Source: Paenibacillus sp. SYP-B3998
Lineage (GTDB): Bacteria > Bacillota > Bacilli > Paenibacillales > NBRC-103111
Direction: 5' to 3'
Assembly (NCBI RefSeq): GCF_010820665.1
Contig: NZ_JAAIKC010000005.1
Coordinates: 124,001-188,000 of the forward strand
Length of the DNA: 64,000 bases
Positions 35,074 through 43,714 of this stretch are shown one piece after another. A model generated the notes under the pieces. It was not told the origin of the DNA, did no database searches, and saw only the letters and a list, made by a program, of their open reading frames with translations. Position numbers and translations under genes: made by a program. Each line of letters starts with the position of its first letter. Within the stretch, counting starts at the first letter, position 1.

Positions 35074-35949
35074 ATGAAGCTAGTTAATCCAATTGGTATT
35101 ATGGTCGACAGCCTGAAATTAGGCTTGTATGAGGGACTGAAGAAAGCCAAGGAGCTGGGCGCTGACGGCGTTCAGATCTACGCAGTCAAAGGAGAGATGG
35201 AACCCTCGAATTTATCCGCTGCGACGCGGAAGGAATTGAAGGCTTACGTGGCCTCGCTAGGGCTTGATATCTCGGCGCTTTGCGGCGATCTCGCTGGTCA
35301 TGGCTTTCAGGATCAGCAGGCAAATCCCCTGAAAATTGAGACGTCCAAGCGCATACTGGATCTGGCCGTCGAGCTCGGTACGAAGGTCGTAACGACGCAT
35401 ATTGGTGTTGTGCCTGAGCAGGTAAATGATCCGATTTACGAAACGATGCAACGTGCTTGTGAGGAGCTTGGCGTGTACGCTAAGAGTATGGGCGCCTATT
35501 TCGCGGTCGAAACAGGGCCTGAAAGAGCTGCACATCTGAAACAATTCCTCGATTCGCTTAGTACGGACGGGGTCTCCGTTAATTTTGATCCAGCGAACAT
35601 GGTTATGGTTACAGGCGACGATCCCGTGCAGGGCGTATACACGTTGAAGAATTACATTGTTCATACGCACGTGAAAGACGGCATTCGTCTAAGGGAAGTG
35701 GACGCGCGCGAGGTATATGGAGGCTTAGGCTACGAGCCTATGAGCCATGAACGCATTGCCGAGGATGCCGCTTCTGGAGCGACGTACCGCGAGCTTGCTT
35801 TAGGCGAAGGACATGTCGATTTCGCACGTTACTTCGCAGCTTTGAAAGATATTGGCTATACTGGCTATTTAACCATCGAACGGGAAGTCAAAGAAAACCC
35901 GGAGCGTGATATTGCCAAGGCGATCGACTTTATTCGCGGGTATAAATAA
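35074..35949 (+). CDS. Sugar phosphate isomerase/epimerase-like TIM-barrel protein (second)
   Basis: The 291-residue protein is a second member of the same fold, only distantly similar to the gene before it. Visible positions are VETGPE (about 147), NFDPANMVM (about 170), HTHVKDG (about 192), the GEGHVDF metal segment (about 247) and TIEREV at the end of the barrel. GTAGGAGG precedes the ATG. With the oxidoreductase it suggests a three-step sugar or cyclitol catabolic route. Confidence 0.88.
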   Translation: MKLVNPIGIMVDSLKLGLYEGLKKAKELGADGVQIYAVKGEMEPSNLSAATRKELKAYVASLGLDISALCGDLAGHGFQDQQANPLKIETSKRILDLAVELGTKVVTTHIGVVPEQVNDPIYETMQRACEELGVYAKSMGAYFAVETGPERAAHLKQFLDSLSTDGVSVNFDPANMVMVTGDDPVQGVYTLKNYIVHTHVKDGIRLREVDAREVYGGLGYEPMSHERIAEDAASGATYRELALGEGHVDFARYFAALKDIGYTGYLTIEREVKENPERDIAKAIDFIRGYK

Positions 35950-35955
35950 AATGAG

Positions 35956-35994
35956 AATCCCCCACTAGCCAATATGGCTGGTGAGGGATTTTTA
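35956..35994 (+). terminator. Intrinsic terminator of the oxidoreductase-isomerase operon
   Basis: AATCCCCCACTAGCC pairs with GGCTGGTGAGGGATT around a short loop and runs into a T-rich tail. It starts 7 bases after the stop codon. Confidence 0.85.
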
Positions 35995-36032
35995 TTTGTG
36001 GAAAGTAGGATGTCAGAGGTAACTAACAGCGA

Positions 36033-36752
36033 CTATCGCAGGATGTATCCGCCATCTGGGAATAGTGTACTGCCAGTCGTGTACCCATTTGTCATTAAGT
36101 AAAGGACGGTGTGCGCCGCTTCCGCAGCCGTGCCGACTCTACCGAGCAGACACATATCGTTGTAGGCATGATAGGCTTCTAGTCGTTTCGCTGCACTAGC
36201 TCCCTCCCAATTGAAATTGGTGAGGATCGTTCCGGGGGAAACGACATTCACTCTTACGGGTGCAAGCTCAACCGCGAGCGCTTTGCCGAGGCTTTCGATA
36301 GCGCCGTTGCAAGCTGCATACGAAGCTCCGTCACTAAGCGGGCGTTGCCCGAACGCGCCTGACATGAGAACGATCGACCCGTTGCGTGAGAGGTAAGGGA
36401 CGGCATATTTGGCCGCATTGTATTGGGGCCAGAATTTGCCCTTAAAGCAGCTATGCGCAATGTCGGCATCAGAGGTAATGGGTCCTCTGACATAGGAGGC
36501 GCCAGGCGTAAACAAGTGATCGAACTCACCCACATGTTCAAAAAAGGCTTTCAGCTGATCTTCGTTTTGGTTATCCAATTGATAGATTTCCACAGCATCG
36601 CTAGCTAGACGCTCTTTGGCGAGTTCAAGCTTCTCCTGGGAACGGCCGGCAATAATAAGAGAGGCTCCTTGCTGTAGCGCTTGTTGGGCCGTAGCCAGTC
36701 CAATACCGGAGCTTCCACCGATGATAACAATACGTTGGTTCGTTAACGTCAT
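36033..36752 (-). CDS. SDR-family protein with Asn in place of the catalytic Lys
   Basis: The 239-residue protein has the cofactor motif GGSSGIG (about 12-18), but the active-site segment reads SYAACNG (about 144-150), so the YxxxK lysine is an asparagine. The catalytic Ser region is present in VLMSGAFG. A YxxxN subgroup exists among SDR proteins. It overlaps the preceding PucR gene by 4 bases (ATGA), so it is translated with its regulator. Confidence 0.85.
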   Translation of the reverse strand: MTLTNQRIVIIGGSSGIGLATAQQALQQGASLIIAGRSQEKLELAKERLASDAVEIYQLDNQNEDQLKAFFEHVGEFDHLFTPGASYVRGPITSDADIAHSCFKGKFWPQYNAAKYAVPYLSRNGSIVLMSGAFGQRPLSDGASYAACNGAIESLGKALAVELAPVRVNVVSPGTILTNFNWEGASAAKRLEAYHAYNDMCLLGRVGTAAEAAHTVLYLMTNGYTTGSTLFPDGGYILR

Positions 36753-38323
36753 TTGTAATCCTCCTCTTTTTCCTGCAAAAAATGGGTTTGCTTCATCTGT
36801 CGTGCCTTGCCATAGCGAATGGCTAAGTCTAGTCGAAACCGGGTTTCCGCATCATGGATATTGGTTTGTAAAATTTCAGTAACCCGTTCCAGTCGATATA
36901 ACACAGAGTTGCGGTGAATGAACATCTCTTCAGCAACTTGCTTCGTATTGCCCATTCTCAAAAAAGATTCAAGTGTAGACAGCAAATTAGTACCCGCCTC
37001 AAGGTCATAACGTGCTAGAGGTTCGATAAGCTCTTGATATAGCTGGGCCAAAACCGGATGATCCGATACATCCAGAAGGAAGTGTTCCACCCAGATGTCA
37101 TGAAAATGGACGACGGTTCGTTTAGGCAAGCTTTGCCCGCCAAGGGCCAAAGCCTTTTGTGCCTCCACACAACTGGCATGAAGATCAACCCAACGTTCGC
37201 GTGTTGCCCCTACGCCACACTTGAGCGTAACATCGGCAACGAGCTCTTCAGCCTGCTGATTGAGTTCCTTGACATACGATTCAATGACTCGTTGTAGTGA
37301 ACTTTGTTCCTCGCTGTTGGTGGTACAAAGAATGAGAAGGCAGCCGTTAATCGCTACAGCTTGGCGTGCATGGTTGCCGTGTTGGTTAATGGTATCGGTT
37401 AGGGAGGTATAGAGCCTAGTTGCTTCCTCTGAGGTAATTTCCATTGAACCAAAGGCTTCAATGGCGATCACATAGAGATATTTTCCCGAAGGCATGCCTA
37501 GCTGCTGAGCTCGGTAGTGCAGTAAGTTTTCTTGTTGGCGCGTTCCGGACAGGAGTTCTACAAGAAATAATTCTTGTTCCCGCGTACGGTGCAGTTGCTG
37601 AGACTGGCGAATGGTAAACTCAATCCCCAACACCATGACTGCATGCTCCAGACACATCCGTTCAAAATGCTCGCTGTCGGCAAGTTCCCGTGTAATGGCG
37701 AGTGAGCCCCATATTCGGTTGCCAACACGAACCTCGCGTGTTTCGACGGTGTTTTTTGGGTGGAATGAAGAGGTGCTGCTTTCCATATCGCCGTCTCGAT
37801 TCAACACAGCAACTTCGCAAACAAGAAGTTTGCCAATTAACACAACCAGTTCGGCAAAGTGCCGATTTAGCACCATGTTCGTAAATTGTTGATTAACCTC
37901 TTGTACCTCCCGCAACATATAAGCTTGCCGTTGGAGGATATGATCCATAATGGAGTGGGTCATATCCATAAAAGGAATGTCAAGCGGGATATCGAACAGT
38001 GGGATATTGTATAGGTTACTTTTCTGAACCGCTTCAGAGGGTACTTCGTGTAGAAATCGCTTCGTTTTGATACCAACCGCAGATCCGCCCACACGATGCA
38101 TCTCATCGAGAAGCCGACCGAGCATAGAGGGCTCGTGTCGAAACGAATAGCCGGTAGTTAGAATCAGCTCGTTTGGTCGAAGCCAACCCGTAAGGTCGGG
38201 CATTTCCATATTGTCTACATATAAAATCTCATTCGACAGGCCATTTTTACCACCGATGACTTCTGCTCCGCGGAAGAGAGGGATTTGCAGCAAGCTTGTT
38301 ACAGTGAAGGGTGTGTTCTCCAT
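36749..38323 (-). CDS. PucR-family transcriptional regulator
   Basis: The 524-residue protein has the N-terminal PucR purine-catabolism-type domain (about 8-125; LYVDNMEMPDLTGWLRPNELILTTGY), a central GGDEF-like CdaR domain (about 270-410) and the C-terminal PucR HTH_30 (about 440-505; MFIHRNSVLYRLERVTEIL). Such regulators act in nitrogen or purine catabolism. Its only partner here is the coupled SDR gene. The 224 bases upstream hold AT-rich promoter sequence and no gene. Confidence 0.9.
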   Translation of the reverse strand: MENTPFTVTSLLQIPLFRGAEVIGGKNGLSNEILYVDNMEMPDLTGWLRPNELILTTGYSFRHEPSMLGRLLDEMHRVGGSAVGIKTKRFLHEVPSEAVQKSNLYNIPLFDIPLDIPFMDMTHSIMDHILQRQAYMLREVQEVNQQFTNMVLNRHFAELVVLIGKLLVCEVAVLNRDGDMESSTSSFHPKNTVETREVRVGNRIWGSLAITRELADSEHFERMCLEHAVMVLGIEFTIRQSQQLHRTREQELFLVELLSGTRQQENLLHYRAQQLGMPSGKYLYVIAIEAFGSMEITSEEATRLYTSLTDTINQHGNHARQAVAINGCLLILCTTNSEEQSSLQRVIESYVKELNQQAEELVADVTLKCGVGATRERWVDLHASCVEAQKALALGGQSLPKRTVVHFHDIWVEHFLLDVSDHPVLAQLYQELIEPLARYDLEAGTNLLSTLESFLRMGNTKQVAEEMFIHRNSVLYRLERVTEILQTNIHDAETRFRLDLAIRYGKARQMKQTHFLQEKEEDYK

Positions 38324-38484
38324 AGGGTGCCCCGCTAATTCCTACTGATTTAGTATGTAATAAATATAACAAACTTTTGCTGCGCTTTGTATAGGATACA
38401 CTCTAAAAAAATGGGAGTTGATTTGTGCTGCTGCACAAGGAGGCGAAAATGGAGGAAAAGGAGAAGTAGGGATCTAAATAATTC

Positions 38485-38534
38485 AAAAAACCCATGTAGC
38501 CGATCCCTTGATGAAAAGGAAACGGCTTCATGGG
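38485..38534 (-). terminator. Terminator of the MFS gene
   Basis: On the minus strand CCCATGAAGCCG pairs with CGGCTACATGGG across a 20-base loop that can fold further, and it ends in T6. It lies just after the stop at 38548. Confidence 0.75.
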
Positions 38535-38547
38535 GCTAGATTGAACT

Positions 38548-39747
38548 TTAATTTATGTTTGCTCTGCGTTCATACATATAGAGAATGATTGCAAGAATAA
38601 GCCCGAGTGCGGTCAAGATGGAACCAATCCAAGGTAAGGACGTGAGACCAATATGCGTAATGCCCCATCCTCCGAGAAAAGCGCCTCCTGCATTCCCTAG
38701 GTTCAACGCAGAATGCGTGGAGGTAGCTGCAAGCTCAGGTGCTTCTTTGGCTAGGTTCATGATACGGAGCTGGATACCTGGCAAAATGCCGAAGGCTGCG
38801 ATACCCCAGACAAAGAGGGTAATGATGGCAGCTACAGGGATTTTATCAGTGAAAGCAAATGCGGCAAGGATCAGGGCTAAGGCAGCAAGATTCACGAGTA
38901 AGGAAGGCATCAGCTTCCAGTCGGCTAGCCTTCCGCCAAGTATATTGCCAAGTGTAACGCCAAAGCCGAATAAAACTAAGATCCACGTCACGCTGCGCTC
39001 AGAGAAACCGGTGACTTCGATAAGGATAGGTGCAATATAAGTGAATACGGTAAACAAGCTGCTGCATCCCAAGGCGCCAATAAGTAGAACAAGCAGCAGC
39101 TTGGGCTGCACCAAAGCGCGGACTTGCTGTAGTAGGCTTGTATTCGTTTTCTGTTGAATATGTGGAATGAAGATAAGGATACCTATAAGTGAAATAATAC
39201 CCATAATAACTACGGAACCGAATGACGCACGCCAACCCAAATGCTGACCAATAAATGTTCCTAGAGGTACACCGATGATATTGGCAATGGTCAGGCCAGC
39301 CATCATGACCGATACGGCGCTCGCTCGTTTATCCGGCCTGACAAGATTTGCGGCAATAACAGACCCCACACCGAAGAAGGTCCCGTGCGCAAGTGCGGAA
39401 ATTAAACGGGCAATCATGACCGTGCCATAATTAGGTGCAACAACGGCTAGGAGGTTGCCGAGGATGAAAATAACCATTAGCAGGCATAATAAGCGCTTTT
39501 GGGGCAGGCGATGCGTAAGCATAGCTAGAATAGGGGCGCCAAAAGCAACGCCTAACGCATAGCTGGTGATTAACTGTCCAGCTTGTGAAATGCTGACATT
39601 CAAGTCTGTGGCGACGTTAGGCAAAATGCCCATAATGACAAACTCGGTCATCCCGATGGCGAAAGCGCCTACGGTTAAAGAGAAGAGTGAGATGGGGAAA
39701 CGTCCATTGTCGGCGGCGTTCCCCTGCAAAGCATGAGACGAATTCAT
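38548..39747 (-). CDS. MFS transporter, DHA1 (AraJ/PbuE-like) efflux family
   Basis: The 399-residue protein has 12 hydrophobic segments and the family start FALTVGAFAIGMTEFVIMGIL-like stretch (about 20-40). The loop 2-3 motif reads LTHRLPQKR, and motif C-like GLTIANIIGVPLG lies near 150. This subfamily exports purines, arabinose or drugs. ATG 39747 is preferred over a TTG at 39762 because GGAAAG lies 7 bases before it. It is followed by its own terminator. Confidence 0.87.
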   Translation of the reverse strand: MNSSHALQGNAADNGRFPISLFSLTVGAFAIGMTEFVIMGILPNVATDLNVSISQAGQLITSYALGVAFGAPILAMLTHRLPQKRLLCLLMVIFILGNLLAVVAPNYGTVMIARLISALAHGTFFGVGSVIAANLVRPDKRASAVSVMMAGLTIANIIGVPLGTFIGQHLGWRASFGSVVIMGIISLIGILIFIPHIQQKTNTSLLQQVRALVQPKLLLVLLIGALGCSSLFTVFTYIAPILIEVTGFSERSVTWILVLFGFGVTLGNILGGRLADWKLMPSLLVNLAALALILAAFAFTDKIPVAAIITLFVWGIAAFGILPGIQLRIMNLAKEAPELAATSTHSALNLGNAGGAFLGGWGITHIGLTSLPWIGSILTALGLILAIILYMYERRANIN

Positions 39748-39826
39748 TATGATTCTTTCCAACCTTTCTCATTGCAAAAAGCTGCTGATCCAAAAGAGCA
39801 GATTCAGTCTGAGGATTGCTTGCGAT

Positions 39827-40834
39827 TTACTTATTAGCCTCGATTTCGTTAACCAATTCAGCGACAATTTCATACGATTTCAGGCGAGCCGCATGATCGT
39901 ATATTTGGCCAGCAATGATCCATTCGTCAGCCGCAGTTTGCTGCTGAAGCGTACGGAGCTTAGCGCGAATAGTCTCTTTACTTCCAACGATAGAAAAGCT
40001 TAAGCTTTTTTGAACGTACGCTTTTTCTTGTTCGCTCCATAAGGCTTCCATGTCGTCCACGGGAGGTTTCAACATGCCTGGTCGACCGCGGACGATGTTC
40101 AGGAACTGCTGCTGCTGCGAAGTAGCCAGCCAACGTGCTTGTTCGTCGGTGTCGGCTGCAATGATGTTAATGCCCACCATTGCGTGTGGCTTCGCCAACG
40201 CTTCGGAAGGACGGAAGTTGCTGCGATACAGCTCCAGAGCTGGCAGCAGATAGTCAGGGGCGAAATGGCTGGCAAAGGCGAAGGGCAAGCCGAGTTGTCC
40301 GGCCAGTTGTGCGCTGAAGCCACTGGAGCCAAGAAGCCAGATCGGTATATCGAGGCCTTCCCCAGGAACGGCTCGCACATTCGGTATGGCCGTGCCTAGG
40401 CTCGGATTGAGATAGCCTCGCAATTCGCTAAGCAGCTCAGGGAAATCATGCCCATCACTGGTCAAGCCGCGGCGCAGTGCCCTAGCGGCAGGCTGGTCCG
40501 AGCCAGGAGCTCGTCCCAAACCCAGATCGATTCGTCCCGGATACAACGATTCCAGTGTTCCGAACTGCTCGGCAATAACGAGAGGAGCGTGATTAGGCAG
40601 CATGATACCGCCGGATCCGACGCGGATCTTCGTTGTCCCGCCAGCTACATAACCAATAATTAATGAAGTGGCAGAGCTTGAAATGCCAGGCATATTGTGG
40701 TGCTCAGCCAGCCAGTAGCGATGGTAGCCCCATTTTTCAGCGTGTTGAGCCAAATCGAGCGAACGATGAAAAGAATCTCTAGGCGTTCCGCCTTCAACGA
40801 CGGGAGCTAGATCTAAAATAGATACAGGTATCAT
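39827..40834 (-). CDS. Luciferase-like (LLM) flavin-dependent monooxygenase
   Basis: The 335-residue protein has the LLM-family features SILDLAPV at the start, [20 protein letters not shown] (about 31-50), [20 protein letters not shown] (about 72-91) and [13 protein letters not shown] (about 101-113). It is of the YhbW type, using reduced FMN. It is 79 bases downstream of nothing coding on its strand and upstream of the MFS gene, so the two may form a stress or detoxification unit. GGAGGTTATT lies before the ATG. Confidence 0.9.
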   Translation of the reverse strand: MIPVSILDLAPVVEGGTPRDSFHRSLDLAQHAEKWGYHRYWLAEHHNMPGISSSATSLIIGYVAGGTTKIRVGSGGIMLPNHAPLVIAEQFGTLESLYPGRIDLGLGRAPGSDQPAARALRRGLTSDGHDFPELLSELRGYLNPSLGTAIPNVRAVPGEGLDIPIWLLGSSGFSAQLAGQLGLPFAFASHFAPDYLLPALELYRSNFRPSEALAKPHAMVGINIIAADTDEQARWLATSQQQQFLNIVRGRPGMLKPPVDDMEALWSEQEKAYVQKSLSFSIVGSKETIRAKLRTLQQQTAADEWIIAGQIYDHAARLKSYEIVAELVNEIEANK

Positions 40835-41175
40835 AACAGGAATAACCTCCTAAATAATAAGTAAAATAAAAACTCTCATCAAAAATCTATCGTTCACTAT
40901 ATATTAGACCTTATGGTTTGATAAACAAGTACTTACTTTTTTGTGTCTTAGTATACTTTTTATACTGTGTATGTTAGAATGTCGGGTTGTTTCTTCTTGC
41001 TTTTACAAAACTTTCATATGGTGAAAATCGTATAGAAGTTGCTGGGTTAACATTTTTTGTGTAATATCAGGCATGAATCGTTTGACCGCCCATAATAGTA
41101 TGCGTAATCTTAGGTTGTAAATGGGAATCCTGATGGGGACGCCTTTCATAAATAGAATGATGAGGAGAGATTCAT
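40835..41175. other. Intergenic region with promoter sequence and a possible gene remnant
   Basis: Near 40950-40966 AGTATA-CTTTT-TATACT forms an inverted repeat, with a related GTACTT sequence just before; this may be an operator for the monooxygenase gene. On the minus strand 41003-41149 encodes about 48 residues resembling the C-terminal tail of SDR proteins, without a ribosome site. It may be a decayed fragment. No intact gene is seen. Confidence 0.35.
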
Positions 41176-41895
41176 ATGAATTTACACAATAAAACAGCAA
41201 TCATTACAGGTGCCGGAAAAGGCATCGGGAAAGCGACTGCGATCGCATTAGCAAAAGAAGGCGTAAATTTGGGTCTAATTTCCAGAAGTAGCGCTGACCT
41301 AGAATCCCTTCAACAAGCGCTCATGAGCACATGTGGCGTCAAAGTGTACATTGCGACAGCTGATATTGCTAATAAAGATGAAGTCGAGCAAGCCATCGAA
41401 GCGCTAATTCAGGAAATGGGCTCTATCGATATCTTGCTCAACAATGCGGGCGTTGCCCAATTCGGAACACTCGTTGACATGGATTCCGATCAATGGGAGC
41501 GCATTATTCAAACGAATCTAATGGGAACGTACTATGTGACTCGTGCTGTTTTGCCAATAATGATTGCTCAAAGCAGCGGAAATATTATTAATATTGCCTC
41601 AACCGCAGGAGAGCGGGGTTTTGCAACAGGTTCTGCTTACTGCGCTTCGAAGTTTGCCGTCCTGGGGATGACAGAAGCCCTCATGCAAGAGGTTCGCAAA
41701 TCTAACATTCGGGTTACGGCTCTGACGCCGAGTACGGTGAATACAGAACTGGCGGTAAACGCAGGTCTATCTATCGGTGATGAGGATCGTATGATGCAAG
41801 CGGAAGATGTGGCTGAGCTTGTTCTGGCAACCTTGAAGCTTCCGCAGCGGGTATTCATCAGAAACGCGGGGATCTGGACAACAAATCCTCAATAA
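41176..41895 (+). CDS. SDR-family oxidoreductase, FabG-like
   Basis: The 239-residue protein has the cofactor motif TGAGKGIG (about 11-18), NNAGVAQFG (about 90), the catalytic Ser in NIASTAG (about 139) and YCASK (about 155-159), so the active site is complete, unlike the SDR at 36033. GATGAGGAGAG precedes the ATG. It resembles 3-ketoacyl reductases, but the substrate is not defined. It is monocistronic and ends in a repeated terminator element. Confidence 0.92.
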   Translation: MNLHNKTAIITGAGKGIGKATAIALAKEGVNLGLISRSSADLESLQQALMSTCGVKVYIATADIANKDEVEQAIEALIQEMGSIDILLNNAGVAQFGTLVDMDSDQWERIIQTNLMGTYYVTRAVLPIMIAQSSGNIINIASTAGERGFATGSAYCASKFAVLGMTEALMQEVRKSNIRVTALTPSTVNTELAVNAGLSIGDEDRMMQAEDVAELVLATLKLPQRVFIRNAGIWTTNPQ

Positions 41896-41923
41896 ATTTG
41901 GTTCTACATGAATTCTCTTACCC

Positions 41924-41970
41924 AAAAACGCCGCCATCCCCACGTACACCGTGGTTTTGGAGGCGTTTTT
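41924..41970. terminator. Terminator, copy A of a repeated intergenic element
   Basis: AAAAACGCC-GCC pairs with GGAGGCGTTTTT around an inner hairpin CCACG/CGTGG. The element from about 41927 to 41988 matches 53729-53790 in about 56 of 62 bases, including sequence beyond the hairpin. Confidence 0.75.
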
Positions 41971-42090
41971 GCACGTTATGTGGGACTCAATTAGTTACTG
42001 GTAGACTTCAGCTATAACAGAACTTTCACTAGCTGTCTGATAACAATAAAAAAGTATAATAAAAGTAATTAAATTCGGAGGTGTTCGATC

Positions 42091-42153
42091 ATGTTAAAAA
42101 ATAAAATATTTTCCTCAGAGCAACTTATGAAATTGGAGAAAGATGAGCGGTAG
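42091..42153 (+). CDS. Possible leader peptide of 20 residues
   Basis: A strong ribosome site CGGAGGTG lies 8 bases before an ATG that opens a 20-codon frame (MLKNKIFSSEQ...). It ends 95 bases before the MFS start. It could be a leader peptide for the MFS gene or the stump of a lost gene. A second overlapping frame (42143-42229, 28 codons) follows. Neither has a recognisable family. Confidence 0.35.
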   Translation: MLKNKIFSSEQLMKLEKDER

Positions 42154-42248
42154 AGTGGCGCGTTCGAAGCTTCGCTTGACGTTTTGGATTGGCGTGGCAC
42201 TCGTGACTCCTGCCCTCTATCGCAATTAGAAGGGCGGAAATATTTATT

Positions 42249-43490
42249 ATGAAATTACATGCGTCACGAGTTTATACGATAATGGGATTTATGGTAGCTC
42301 TGGCTAACTCAACGATGTTCACCACATATGCGGTATACCAAATTATCGCGTTAGGCCTCAATCCCTTCCAGCTGCTTCTGGTAGGGGCGGTATTGGAAGT
42401 AACTGTACTTCTTTTTGAAGGGATAACAGGCGTTATCGCGGATACGTACAGCCGGAGATTGTCCGTCATTATTGGGATGTTTGTACTGGGCTTTGGTTTC
42501 ATACTGGAAGGCAGCGCGATTTGGTTAGGTACGGGTAGCTCTGTTATTCCAGCGTTCTTGTGGTTACTTATTGCCCAGCTTATCTTCGGAGTAGGAGCAA
42601 CGTTCGTCAGTGGGGCAGACACAGCCTGGATCGTGGATGAGGTAGGCGAAGAGCACGCAGGCGGCCTATTTCTGGAAGCGAAGCGCATTGGACTATATGG
42701 AACTTTAATAGGCATTGGGCTGAGCGTTGGGTTGTCGGCATTAGCCCCTAACCTTCCCTATGTTATCGGTGGTCTCATGTATGCAGTGCTTGGTGGCTTT
42801 CTACTGATTTATATGAAGGAGACGAAATTCACCGCCATGAAGCGAACAGCGGACACTTCGCATTGGCAGAACATGAAGGGAACTTGGGTTTTAGGTGCTC
42901 AAATGATTCGCCGTCATTTTGTATTAGTACTCATGCTAATCGTGACGTTGTTTAGCGGAGCGGCATCGGAGGGCTATGATCGACTCTGGCAGGCGCATTT
43001 TATCATGGATATTGGATTCCCTCAAAGCATTCAGTTCACGGCAGCCGCCTGGTTCGGCATCATCGCAGTGCTCTCTACGTTTTTAAGTTTATTTGCTATG
43101 GGGATTGCACAAAGAAGATTAGATATGTGTAATGAACATGTCGTTCTTCGGGGTATGATCGTGCTGACGATAGCGCGTATTGCTGCTATCTTGTCTGTTG
43201 CCCTCTCGTCTAATTTCATCTGGGTGCTGGTTTCTGTACTGATTTTAGAAGTAATACGGACAATGAGCGGGCCGATGTACGATACGTGGCTCAACCTGAA
43301 TATTGAGAGCAGGTCGCGAGCGACTGTGCTTTCGATGATGAGCCAAAGCGACGCACTGGGCCAAACAGTTGGTGGGCCACTGGTCGGCTGGGTGGGGAAT
43401 CGTTTCTCCGTGCGAGCGTCTCTTGTTGTGGCTGCTGTGTTGTTGTCACCGGTTCTGGTTTTGTTCAGTCGTGCACTTCGCAAACGATAA
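42249..43490 (+). CDS. MFS transporter, multidrug/tetracycline-type
   Basis: The 413-residue protein has 12 hydrophobic segments, the loop 2-3 motif GVIADTYSRRLSV (about 61-73, close to GxxxDrxGrr), and GADTAWIVDEV (about 120-130), which is typical of a group of Gram-positive MFS exporters. The ribosome site (AAGGGCGG, 11 bases from the ATG) is moderate and may be masked by a hairpin. A strong hairpin terminator follows. Confidence 0.88.
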   Translation: MKLHASRVYTIMGFMVALANSTMFTTYAVYQIIALGLNPFQLLLVGAVLEVTVLLFEGITGVIADTYSRRLSVIIGMFVLGFGFILEGSAIWLGTGSSVIPAFLWLLIAQLIFGVGATFVSGADTAWIVDEVGEEHAGGLFLEAKRIGLYGTLIGIGLSVGLSALAPNLPYVIGGLMYAVLGGFLLIYMKETKFTAMKRTADTSHWQNMKGTWVLGAQMIRRHFVLVLMLIVTLFSGAASEGYDRLWQAHFIMDIGFPQSIQFTAAAWFGIIAVLSTFLSLFAMGIAQRRLDMCNEHVVLRGMIVLTIARIAAILSVALSSNFIWVLVSVLILEVIRTMSGPMYDTWLNLNIESRSRATVLSMMSQSDALGQTVGGPLVGWVGNRFSVRASLVVAAVLLSPVLVLFSRALRKR

Positions 43491-43564
43491 GAATAGGGTG
43501 CAGTGCATAGGGTTGAACAATTAATTGTCTTAACGGGCAGCGGAGGAATAATATCCGGCATGTA

Positions 43565-43615
43565 AAAGACTATCTTCCTAGTAGCTAGGACTACTTGAAA
43601 GATAGTCTTCTTCTT
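43565..43615 (+). terminator. Intrinsic terminator after the MFS gene
   Basis: AAGACTATCTT (43565-43575) pairs with AAGATAGTCTT (43599-43609), with an inner CCTAG/CTAGG hairpin and a T-rich tail. Confidence 0.75.
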
Positions 43616-43714
43616 TAAAATATTTATATATACCACCTACATGCTAAATGAAAGAAAACGATAGATGTTTGCTGCTTCTTAGGGGAGTACTTTCACTGGA
43701 AAAGTAGTAACTCC

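Larger units (their letters stand above)
41896..42248. other. Leader region of the MFS transporter gene
   Basis: It contains terminator copy A, AT-rich promoter-like sequence (TATAAT at 42054-42059 region), two very short frames and GCCCT (42212-42216), which can pair with AGGGC (42231-42235) in the MFS ribosome site. The palindrome CGAAGCTTCG also lies here. The layout resembles a translational attenuator. Confidence 0.4.

Noticed and set aside
41003..41200. A 65-codon minus-strand frame resembling an SDR tail
   Set aside because: No ribosome site and it overlaps the start of the next gene; kept only as a possible remnant in the intergenic description.
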